Origin: Cyanophora paradoxa
Lineage: Eukaryota; Glaucocystophyceae; Cyanophorales; Cyanophoraceae
DNA: 64,000 bases
Direction of reading: 5' to 3'
Assembly (NCBI GenBank): GCA_004431415.1
Contig: QPMI01000123.1
Coordinates: 124,001 to 188,000 of the forward strand
The notes beneath the pieces are model-generated. The model saw only the letters and a list, made by a program, of their open reading frames with translations, was not told where the DNA came from and did not search any database. The position numbers and the translations under genes were made by a program. Position 1 is the first letter of the stretch; each line of letters opens with the position of its first letter. This document shows positions 23,061 through 33,047 of the stretch, piece after piece.

Positions 23061-26000
23061 TCAGAGGGGGTAGAGGCGGTCGCCGGTGGGGAGCGGGGAG
23101 AAGGGGTTGCAGCGGGCCCACATGATGGCCTCGCCGTACCCCGCCACCGAGCGCCCGTCCTCCAGCACCAGCCTGACCCCCGGTCAGCGGCGGCCGGAAC
23201 GGGGCGGGGGCGGGGCGGCGCACTCGGCGCCGGAGAGCTCGCGGCGGGTGATGGCGGAGGGGCGGAGGCGGCGGCAGTTGTGGCCCGAGGGGATGGCGGA
23301 GCCGAGCGGGACGACCGTCTGGTCGGCCTCGCGCAGCGCCGCCTCCAGCGACGAGAGGCTCATGTCCGCCAGCGCGCCGGCGAGGCCCCCGGCCTCGCCG
23401 CCGGGCCCGCCCCGCGAGGGCCGGCGGCGGCGCGCATGCTGGGCCTCGAGGGCGGCGACGGCCTCGCGGGGGACGGGAAGCGCACGCCCGGCTGCTCGAG
23501 GAGGCTGCGGGCGGCGGCGAAGAGGGCGGAGGCGACGGGGTGGTAGCCGCGGAGGGCGGCGCGGTGGGCCCCCGCGAAGGCGCAGTGGGCGAGGACCTCG
23601 AGGCGGAGGGGGTCGGGCAGCGCCGTCGCGTCCACGCAGGCGAGCACCTCCGTCGCCGCCTCCACCTCCCGCAGCTCCCACCCCTCCTTCTGCATCACCC
23701 CTGCCCGCCCCAAAGGCGTCACCCCGGCGCGAGTCGGGGCGGGGCGGGGCGGGCGGGGCGCACGGGCGAGGAGGCGGGTGGCGGCGGCGGCGCACTTGGC
23801 GTGGTCGCGGGCGAGGGCGTACTCGAGGAGGGCCTCCCGCAGGGCCCCCTCGGCCTCCCGCCGCGGCGCGCTCTCGCGGTAGTGGGCGACGCCGCGCAGG
23901 CCGGCCTTGCCGTAGAAGGCCTCCGCGTCCGGCCGCGGGTAGCGCGCCGCCAGCAGCGCCACCCGCGAGGCGGCGGCCCCGGGCTCCCGCAGCCCCTGCA
24001 GCGCCTCCAGCGCCGCCTCCCAGAGCTCCAGCGCCTCCAGCCGCCGCGCCGCCAGCACCCGCGCCTCGTCCGCCGCCGCCGCGCCGGCGCCCTTGACGAG
24101 GCGCGCGAGGAGCAGCGCGAGGTCGAGCTCGTTCGCCCGCAGCAGCTTCCCGATCGCGCCCTGCGCCGGCGTCGGGCCCGAGCGGGGCGGGGCGGGGCGG
24201 GGGCGGACGTCGGGGTTGGAGGTGGCGAGGTGCGCGGCCGCGGCGAGGTACCTGCGGGCCCTCAGCGGCCGGCGGGGCGGGGCGGGGCGGGCGGGCTGAC
24301 GGGTTGCCGTCGCGGAAGTGGCGCTCGGCGAGGGCCCCGAGAGGGTCCCCAGCGCCCCCGCCGACGCCCCCGCCGACGACGAGGGCGACGCCGGCGAGGG
24401 CGGGCCCGCCCCCACCGCCGGCACCGACGCCTGCCCCGCCGCCCCGTCGGAGGGGGCGGGGAGGAGCGAGGGCGCGGGGGCGGACGGGGCGGTGGGGGCG
24501 CGGGGCGGCGATGGCGGCGGTGAGGTCCGCGAAGCCGCCCTCCGCGTGCACCTGCCGGGCCCCCCCTTCAGGCTCGACCCCTCAGAAAGGGGCGGGGCGG
24601 GCGGACGCGGGCGACGGCGAAGGCGTCGTCGAGCTGCCCGCGCTGCACGAAGTGCTCCACCGCCCCCGCCGCCTGCCCCGACGCGATCAAAAAGGCCGCC
24701 GCCGCCTCGTCCTCCGCCGCCAGCAGGTGCGCCGCGTAGCGCTCGCAGAGGCCCCGCCAGTACTCGACGGAGACGGTGGGGGCGACGGCGAGGGCGCGCT
24801 CCCACTGCCCGAGCTCCGCCATGAGGTCGCAGTAGCGCTGCGTCTGGCCGAGCTTGAGGGCGAGGAAGGCCGCCTGCGCGAGCTGGTCCTCCTTGCGCGC
24901 CGCCCCGACCCCCGCGAAGCGCTGGTTGCGGCACGCCTCCAGCTCGTACATGCGGGACTGGAGGGCCTTGGAGAGGTGCTCGGCGTGGACGACGCGGGAG
25001 GAGGGGGCGGCGGGGCGGCCCGAGGCGAGGCAGCGGGCCATGTCGAAGAGCTCGCGGAGGCCGTCGGGGGGGAGGAAGAAGTCGGCGAGCAGCGCGGCGC
25101 GCTCGAGGTCGTCCCCCGCCGCCTTCACCTGCCGCGCCCGCTCCCGCGAGGCCGCCCCGCACAGCACCGCCGGCGCCCCCGGCCGCATCGCCGCCTCTGC
25201 CGCCTCCCTCAGCCGGGGCGAGGCGGGGCGGGGGAAGGGCGGGGAGGGCAGGGGGGCACCCTGGGAGGCGAGGGCGGGGTCGAGGGAGAGGCGGGCGAGG
25301 GCGAAGGCGGCGAGCGGGGCGACGAAGTCGGCGAGGGACCAGAAGCGCAGGGAGGTGTCGCGCGAGACCGACGCGAGGAGGAAGGGGCGGGCGGGGTGCG
25401 CGTCGATGCCGTACACGTCGGCGTGGTGGTCGTCCACGGCCTGCACGCACGCCTGCGTCCGCACGTCCCACACGCGGATCGTGCAGTCCCACGACCCCGT
25501 GATGCACATCCAGGGCAGCTCCGGGTGCCACACCGCCCCCCGCACGTTCGACGTGTGCCCCGCCAGCACCCGGCACTCCCCCTGGCCCCGCCCCGCTTGT
25601 TCGCCCGGGGCGGGTCGGGCGGGGCGGGAGGGGCCGCACGGTCTGCGTGTTCCACACGCGGGCCGTCTGGTCGTCGGAGGTGGAGAGGAGCGTGTGGGGC
25701 AGCGTCGGGTGCCAGGCGACGTTGAACGCCTTCGCCGTGTGCCCTGCCCGCCCCCGCCCCTCAGCCCAGCGCAGGGGGGGGGCGGGGCGGGGCGGGGCGG
25801 GGCGGGGCGGGCGTGCCCTTGAGCTGGAGGAGGGGCGCCTCGGAGGAGAGGTCGAAGACGCGCACCACGCCGTCCTCGCACGCCGTCGCCAGCTGCGCCC
25901 CGGCGGCCAGCCTCGGCGGCGGGCCCGCGCGGGCGGGCGGGTGGCTGGCGGGCGGGCCTGGGTCGGGGTGTGCGGGTTCCAGGCGACGCCGAAGGCGGGG

Positions 26001-28015
26001 CGCGGGTGCTTGTAGCGGCGGCACGCCTCCCCCGTCGCCACCTTGAACACCACGCTGCGCCCCGCCCCCTCGGCAACGCGCCGGGGCGCGGGGCGGGGGC
26101 GCGGGGGCACCAGGTCCCGTCGGCGGAGGTGGAGGCGGCGAGGGAGCGGTCGGAGGGGTGCCACGCGCAGCGGAACGTGCTCTGCGCGTGCAGCTTCGCG
26201 TGCTTCTTCCAGACGTTGCCCCGCTGCGTGTCGAACACGTAGAGCGCCCCCGTCGACGAGGCCCCCAGCACCTTGTGCTCGTCCTCCGTCCCCGCTGCCC
26301 CGCCCCGGCCCCGCCCTCAGCCCGGGGGCGAGGCCGCGGGGCCGGCCGGGGGGCGGGCGGACCGGGGGCCCAGGAGAGGCAGTAGATGACGCCGTCGGCG
26401 CCGGGGATGCGGTCGAGGAAGCGGTTCTGGGAGACGTCCCAGAGGCGGACGATGCCGTCGTAGGCGGCCGTCGCCAGGATGTTCGCGTCCGCCGGCTTGA
26501 ACGCGCAGTCGAAGACCGTCTCCGTGTGCCCCCCCTCCCGCTGCGCCTCCCACCGCCGCTTCCCCAGGTTGTAGCTCTGCCGCAGCCGGCGCCGCGTCAG
26601 GGCGGTGCGGGGGCGGGGCGGGCGGGGGCGGCGCCGGGGGCGGACGCCGGCGGAGCCGTCCTTGAAGGTGCAGAGGGCGCGGTCGGAGGCGCGGGCGAAG
26701 ACGAGGCTCTGGAAGCCGCTCTTCCCCGCCTTGATCACCCCCATCGGCCCCCTGCGCCCCGCCCCCCCTCAGCGCCCCCGCGCCCCGGGCGGGCGGGGGG
26801 GCGGGGCGGGGGCGCGCTTCTGGGAGGCGCTCCAGGTGCGGATGACGCCGACCTTGTCCGCCGCCGTCACGAAGCCGCCCGGCACCCCGGGGATCCACGC
26901 CACGCTCCGGATCCCTGCCCCGGCGCTCGCCGCCGCCCCGGGCCCGGGCCGGCGGGCGGGCGGGGGCGCGGACCGCCGTTCTGGGGCTCGAACTCGAAGA
27001 GGGTCTGCTCGCCCTGCAGGTCGTACAGCGCCATGCTCCCTGCACCCCGCCGTCACCCCCGCCGTCGCCCCCGGCGGAGCGCCCCCCGGCGGGGCGGGGC
27101 GGGCACCAGACTTGTAGGCGACGACGGCGTAGTAGTCGGAGAGGGGGTCCCACTGGAGGTCCACGACGGGGTCCTCCTGCTCCCGCTTGAAGAGGCCCTT
27201 CTTCAGCTTGTTCGCCTGCCCGTCCCACAGCGCCAGCGTCCCCTCCGCCGTCCCCGCAAGCACCACGTTCGCCTGCCCGCCCCCTCGCCTCCCCGCGGCG
27301 GGGCGGGTGTGCGGGGGGCGGGCGGGGGCGCCTTCTTGGGGGCCCAGCGTATGACGCGGATGTTGACGTTGTTGAAGTCCTTGATGGGCCGGCCGTCCCC
27401 GCGCGACATGTTCCACAGCCGCACGATCCCTGCCGCGCCCCCGTCGCCCCGCGCCCCGCCGGCCAAGCGCGGGGGCGGGGCCGGGGGGCGGGGCACCGGC
27501 GGGGGAGGCGGAGAGGAGGGTGTCGGGGTCGTGGGGCGACCAGTCGAGGAAGACGGGGACGTGGTCGCCCACCACGATGGAGAAGACCTCCCGCTCCTGC
27601 CTGATGTCCCACAGCCGAATCTGCCCGTCCACCGACGCCGTCACGATCTGCCCGCCCCGTCAGCCCCGCCCCGCCCCCCCGCGCCGCCGGACCCGCCTGG
27701 TTCTGGTCGTGGTGGTTCCTGAGAGGGCGGTCAGCGGCCACCGCGCGCTCGGCCGTGGGAGCCGGCTGCGACGCACACAGCGACGGCGGTGATGGTCTTC
27801 TCGAAGGCCGCGATGATCTTCTCGAGGCGGAACTCATCAATTTTGTAGATGCAGATCGCCAGCGTCGAGCAGTACACGAAGCGGTCGCCCTGCCCGCAGG
27901 ATTCAATGAAACGCTGCGAGGCCATAGCCAAGGTCGCCACGCCGGCGACGCCCGCACGAACCGCGACGACGGCGATATCCTTATTCCAGAGCTGGCATCC
28001 TGCAGGCACGAGCGC
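23061..28015 (-). CDS. WDR17: WDR17 homologue, WD40-repeat protein of ciliated organisms
   Basis: A large scaffold of unknown biochemical role, typically present in species with cilia. The first identified exon (upper edge 28015) encodes VPAGCQLWNKDIAV, then GDRFVYCSTLAICIYKIDEF and KTITAV, matching the start of animal WDR17. About nine WD repeats follow, including QIRLWDIRQEREVFSIVVGD, GIVRLWNMSRGDGRPIKDF, ATAAYDGIVRLWDVSQNRFL, VRVFDLSS, TARVWNTQT and GSWDCTIRVWDVRTQACVQA. The C-terminal half is helical and solenoid-like: LGQTQRYCDLMAELGQWERA, LAVAPTVSVEYWRGLCERYA, ALLEYALARDHAKCAAAATR. It ends NPFSPLPTGDRLYPL at the stop 23061-23063. More than fifteen short introns interrupt it, several with GC donors (for example at the GHTAKAF repeat near 25750-25815). 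The true first exon with ATG lies somewhere in 28016-28345. Confidence 0.88.
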
Positions 28016-28345
28016 CTGCGCGCATGGCTCAGCCGTGCGGGCCGAAGCGCGCGAAGTTTAGCTAGGACAAGCGGTCCGCACCACCTGCCTCTGCGTCGTT
28101 TCGGATGCAATGTCAGACACTCTAAGACGCCATTCGAACGCTGCGCGAGCGCACCAACTTGCTCCTGGTCCCGGTCGCAATGGCACGTCCTGAAAGGCCC
28201 ATCGAGAGCGTGAACGCATCGACCGCAGCCGCCATAACCTCCTCTCCCGCCCGCCGCTCGCTTCCGCCCGCCGCCGCGCGCCGCAGGCCTCACTGCTTCA
28301 ACGCTGTATCCCCCTAGCCGGCTTCGAAGCGGCTTCTTCCCTGCC
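28016..28345. other. Compact divergent promoter region WDR17/CMC2, including undetermined WDR17 exon 1
   Basis: At most 330 nt separate the first assigned WDR17 exon from the CMC2 ATG. It must contain the WDR17 start exon and both promoters. A minus-strand ATG at about 28203 is one candidate, but phase was not resolved. Confidence 0.4.
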
Positions 28346-28983
28346 ATGGCGCACCCCTCTCTCAACGCCAACGTGCATCCGCGATGCGCGGTGAGTGTGG
28401 GCCAGCCCCGTAGCGTCCCTCGGGCGGCTCCGCGGGCCCTCGTGGGGCGTGCGTGACGCACGCTAGCTAGGAACCGCCCGCCGCGCGGCGTGTCCCCGCA
28501 CGTCCGCACGTACTCAGATAAAGCTGACGCATTCACCTGGCCCGCCTCCGCCACGCGCAGGAAGTCATTGCGGTGCGTGCTGGTCCGCCGACAGCCGGCC
28601 CCGCCGCCCGCTGAGGCCGGCGCAGGCGTACCACAAGTGCCACCAAGAACACCAGGTCGGCCGCGTGTTCGGCGCGTGCACAGACCTCTTCTTCCAGATA
28701 GAGAAGTGCCTGACGGACGAGGTCCGCGGCCGCTTAATCGCGCCGGCGCGGCGCCGGGCCTGACGGCGCGCCCAGTATCTCGACTTGCGGGCGAAGAACC
28801 ATGCGGAGGCCAAGCGCACGCGGAAGCTCTACGAGGAGCGCGTGAAGGCTCGTGCACTCGCCCCCTGCCCGGCACACGTCTCCGGCCCGCGGTTAAACGA
28901 GCTCCCCCCAGGCGGATGCGGAGCTTGCAGCAGCGGCGAAGGCACAAGAAGGATCACAATCAGGCAACGCGGCCGGCTCCTGA
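28346..28983 (+). CDS. CMC2: CMC2, twin CX9C mitochondrial COX-assembly protein
   Basis: A small intermembrane-space protein needed for cytochrome c oxidase biogenesis. Five exons give 98 residues: 28346-28390, 28561-28572, 28626-28721, 28776-28847 and 28912-28983 (TGA). The second exon is only 12 nt (GAAGTCATTGCG, residues EVIA). Including it makes the first CX9C exactly right (CAEVIAAYHKC); the second is CTDLFFQIEKC. The N terminus MAHPSLNANVHPRC fits the HPxL start of the family, and EYLDLRAKNHAEA matches the conserved segment after the second CX9C. The last intron (28848-28911) has a GC donor with a TTAAAC branch-like motif. The frame is open throughout and phase 0 at every junction. Confidence 0.93.
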
Positions 28984-29191
28984 CGCTCGCACGCACACGT
29001 GCTCCCTGCTCCTGCCGCCTCAATTTTCACAGTCACCTTGCGCGTGTATAATCTACACAAAGAATCGCTCTCGCAGAACTGTCGGGCACGTCTACTGGCA
29101 GCCGGATTGTGGCCGCTGCTGTACAGCTAACGCTAGAATACCCCGTAACATATATATATAAGCGCCGGCGTCGGTGGGCGGCGGGGCCCGC

Positions 29192-31491
29192 TCAGTCGCG
29201 GTAGTCGGCGGTGCCCTGGTAGAAGGCCTGCGGGGCGGTCGGGGCGGGCGGGCGGGCCGGGGGCGGGGGCGGGGCCGGGGCGGGGCACCTCGTTGAGCTC
29301 GGCGATGGCCTTGAGGTCGACGGGGCGGCCGCGCGCGTCCTGGCCCCTCGGCGTCGGGCCCCCCCGCGAGCTCCCGCCCCCCGACGGCAGCCTCGCCCCC
29401 TGCACGATGCTCTTCGCCACTGCGCAGCCTCCGCCTCAGCCGCTGGCCGGCCCGCCGCGCCGGCCCGGGCCCGGAGCGCACCGGCGGCGGGGCCGTACTT
29501 CTCTGCCTCGCGCTTGGCCTTGTCGGCTGCGGGGGCGGGGCTCGGGGCGGGGGCGGGGGCGGGCGGCGGGGCGCGCACCGCGGAGCTCCTTGACCATCTG
29601 GCGGTAGTGCGCGTCCATCGGGTGCTCCCTGCCCCCCGCAACCCCGCCCCGTCGCCCCGCCCCCCGCCCACGCGCGGGCGGGGGCGGGGCCCGGGGCGGA
29701 CCACTGGGACTGCCCGTCGCGGGCGAAGAAGACGTTCCCGTCCTCGTCGCAGTGCTCCGTCCACCCCTCTGCCCCCCGCCCCGCCGCGTCGGCCCGGGCA
29801 GCGGCTGGGCGCGCGACGGGGGCCCGGGGGCCGCACCGGGGAGCTCGGCGTCGAGGGCCTCCTCGGCCACCCACAGCAGGTCCGCCTCGTACTGCGCCCC
29901 GCCCCCCCGCCTCGCCGGAGAGAGGCCGGAGGGGGCGGGGCGGGGCGGGGCGGACGATGGGGTTGATGCCGAGGTACTTGGCGAACTCGAGGATCTCCTT
30001 GGCCGTGTGCTCGCTCTTCCCCGCCTTGAGGAGCCCCGCCGTGAACGGCGTCGGCGGCGTCACCGGCGTCACCGCCCCCGAGCTCTGCCCCGGCGCCGCC
30101 AGCGACCCCGCGTGCAGAGGCGGCACCGGCGGCGCGTGCGGCGCCCTCGACGGCGGCGCCGGCGGCCTCGACGACGCGGCCGCCGGCGTGTGGCTCTCCC
30201 CGGGCAGCGGCGATGGCGCCGCGGACGCGTACGCTGGGCGGCGGGGCGGTCGGGGGCGTGGGGCGGCGGGGCGCGGGGCGCGCGGGGCGGGGCGCACCGG
30301 TGGAGGAGGAGCCGGAGGAGCCGGAGCCGGCGGAGGCCTCCTCCTGCCGCTGCTTCGCCCTGCCCCGCCCTCGGCGCGGTGCGGGCTGGCGGGGCGGGGC
30401 GGGGCGGGGCGGGCGCACCGGGCCTGCTTGCGCATGAGGCCCTCGCTGAACATGGCCGAGACGCGGTTGAGCTTCAGCTTCGAGCCTGCGCCCCGCCCGC
30501 CCCGCCTCGGCCCCCGCTGCCGCGCGTGGCGGGGCGGGCGGGGCGGCACGGCGGTCGAGGCCGTGGACGGCGGCGAAGAAGTCCTCCCCGCGCCCTGCGC
30601 CGGCGCCGCCTCGGCGGGGTGCGGGGGCGGGGGCGGGGGGCGGGGGCGGGGGGCGGGGCGGGCCCAGGGCGTCGAGCTCGTCGAAGAGGCGCGCGAAGAC
30701 GGGCTCCTCGAAGAGCAGCTCGAGGAAGAGGCGGCTCTGCCCCCGCCCGCACCCTCGGCCCCCGCCCCGCCCCGCCACGGGGCCGCCCCGCGGGGGCGGG
30801 GGCGGACCTGCCAGAGCTCGTCGGAGACCTCGAGGACGGGGCTGTGCGCCATCGCGCTCGCCGCCGCGTCCTCCTCCTCGTCCACCGCCTCCATGTTGAG
30901 GCGCCCGTCGTCCAGCTCCTGCCGCTGCAGCATCGCCGCCAGCTTCGCGTCTGCCCCCCCGCCCCCCGCCCCGTCTGCACGCCGTCCGTTCGCGCCAGGG
31001 CGGTGCGCCGCACCCTCCTCTTCTTGCTTCTGCCGGCTGTCGGCCTTGCCCTTCTTCCCAAACACACTGCCAATGCCCTGCTCGGCGATCAGCTGTACGC
31101 ATACGCTTCTGCATCCTCACGCCTTAGCGAACCCAGTTCTTGCGGAAGCGCGCTCCCAGCGGCGTGGCACCGCTGTTTGTCGGTGGCGCCGACGCTGCTG
31201 ACGCTGCGCAGAGCGGTCGGCAAGACTGCCGAGGTACGCAGCGCGTAGGCGCGGCGCATGCGATAAGGGAAGCGCGGACCTGGACGCATCGATGAGGAAG
31301 ATGGCGGTGCGCTCGGTGCCATCTGGACCGCCGGCTCAGCGCTGGCAACGCGTGTGGCTGCATGCGGTCACCTGCTTTAAGTTCTCCTGCGCGCTCTTAA
31401 GGTCCCCTCTGCACGCTTCAAGGACCGCGACGAGGACATCATAGTCGACGTCTGGGAAGATGTTCGCCAACCTCCGCGCGTTGGCATCCAT
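29192..31491 (-). CDS. CUE-domain and WW-domain protein, CEP164-like
   Basis: Probably a centriole/basal-body protein. The N terminus (ATG at 31489-31491) is a CUE-like domain: NARRLANIFPDVDYDVLVAV followed by LEACRGDLKSAQENL. Short exons and GSVFGKKGKADSRQKQEEE follow, then helical segments (LAAMLQRQELDDGRLNMEAV; LFLELLFEEPVFARLFDEL). Near the middle is the CEP164 N-terminal signature: TAKEILEFAKYLGINPI, DLLWVAEEALDAELPG, WW domain WTEHCDEDGNVFFARDGQSQ and HPMDAHYRQMVKEL. A basic, helical tail ends AFYQGTADYRD at the stop 29192-29194. The CUE part and the WW part are joined by consistent minus-strand splice sites around 31100-31340. One join (exon end near 31170) needs a GC donor, so two separate genes are still possible. 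Confidence 0.7.
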
Positions 31492-31989
31492 ATCGAATAA
31501 ACTATCGTCTGGCGCTAGCGCTAACTGCGATCGCCGAGTCGCCAAGTCGGTATGAAACGTCCAGACTTCAAGCGCCGACACGGTGACCTGCCAGCGCACA
31601 CTTGCTGTACCCGGACGAGACTGGATCTGAGTGGATCAAATTGCTCGAACGACGGCGAAACTTCGGAGCACATCGATTGACGAACAAGTACAGAGTAAGC
31701 GGAGAGCACCATTACAAGGAAAAGGAGACCCCCGCAAGAGAGAGGGGGCCCAGATGGGCTTGGAAGCGACCAGGCCCGGGGCCAGGGCTTTGCCGGGGTT
31801 GGCACAGCCTGGCAGCGGGAACGCTGGCGGTCGAAAAGGAGGACCCGGGAGTCTGAAGACACTATGGAGGGAGGGCAGGGTTCGATGGCATGAGAAAAGG
31901 GGAGGCGCGTGGGACAGCAAGTGGAGGGCGAGGCGGAGGGCGAGTGGGGAACCAGGAGTGGGCAGAAAAGGGGGCAGCTATCCTCCCGA
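31492..31989. other. Intergenic interval between LSM4 and the CUE/WW gene
   Basis: About 500 nt between the LSM4 stop and the start of the next minus-strand gene, so it should contain the latter's promoter. Purine-rich on the plus strand at 31700-31960. No exon assigned. Confidence 0.45.
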
Positions 31990-32930
31990 TCACTGGCCGC
32001 CCATGCCGCCGCGGCCGCCACGACCTGCACAGCCGAGAAAAGGTGCGGATCAGCATGCTGGCTAAAGAAGTGAAGCTTGGGGTGCCCACCGCCTCGGTCG
32101 CCGCCGCGGAACCCGCCCCGACCGCCGCGCTCGCCGCCGCCATAGCCGCCGCGCCCGCCGCGATCACCGCCAGCAGAGCCCCCGCGATCACCGCCGCCTC
32201 CCCGGAGAAGCCCACGCCCGCGGCCGCGCCCACGCAGTTTCTGAGCCAGGAGACGTCGGGAGGTGCGGCGCGCCAGAAAGCATGGACAGCATCGAACCCG
32301 CTGCGCCTGCTGCTTCGTGGCGCGCTCGGCCTTCTGCAGGGACTCCTCGTTGACCATGTCGATGACCTGGGGGCAGCCGGGCGAGCGTCAGATGGCCGAA
32401 TCGCAATCGCACAGCGCGTCTAGTTGCGCACCTCGTCAGGTATCCGAAGGTACTTGATGTTGTTGCCACGGATGTAGACCTCGGGAATGCGCCAAAACTT
32501 GTCGCCGTCCTGAGGGCGCGCGAAGCGAGCGAACGCGCCCAGGGTCGGCATAGCATTCGAATCTGTACTGCGCCGGGACGGAGAGCACCCGCGATGTGCA
32601 GATGACGTCCCGAAGGTTGATGTTCATCCAATTGTCGCAGTTCACGAGGTGCCCGTTGTATGTTTCGCCGTTCTTTAGCTCGACCAGCTGTGCAAGGAGG
32701 CACGTAAGCGTGAGAGTCGAAGACGGAGGCAATGCGGCCGGTCCATAGCTAGCTCACGCGGGCCGGAAGGGCGCGCACCATGGGGTGGTCCACCGCTGTC
32801 CTGAGAAGCGATAACGGCAACTGCGCGTCGAACAGAGCTCAAGAGGCGGCCGACAAAGACAGCGAGGGTCCCAGAGCGCGGAGGCCCGCCGAAACGCAAT
32901 CAAGCGGTGTAGGACAAGCTCACGCACCAT
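31990..32930 (-). CDS. LSM4: U6 snRNA-associated Sm-like protein LSm4
   Basis: Subunit of the Lsm1-7 (mRNA decay) and Lsm2-8 (U6 snRNP) rings. The initiator ATG (32928-32930) is the whole coding content of exon 1 and is followed directly by a GT donor. Exon 2 (32779-32820) gives [14 protein letters not shown], and exon 3 (upper edge 32687) [20 protein letters not shown] with [13 protein letters not shown]. Next come [20 protein letters not shown] with LRIPDE, and [20 protein letters not shown]. The Sm1 and Sm2 motifs are nearly identical to plant and animal LSm4. The C-terminal exons encode an RGG-rich tail ([20 protein letters not shown]) ending [10 protein letters not shown] at the stop 31990-31992. 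Six introns, mostly GT-AG, including one of 87 nt within the Sm domain. Confidence 0.95.
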
Positions 32931-33047
32931 CCTGACTGCTAATCGAAAGCGCCGCTCGTTCAGAACTTCAGTCGCGCTGGTCGGGCGGGGTACAGTCGCA
33001 AGTCGTTGGTTGGCAGCTCGCGGGCAGGGCGGGCAGGGCGCGGGCAA

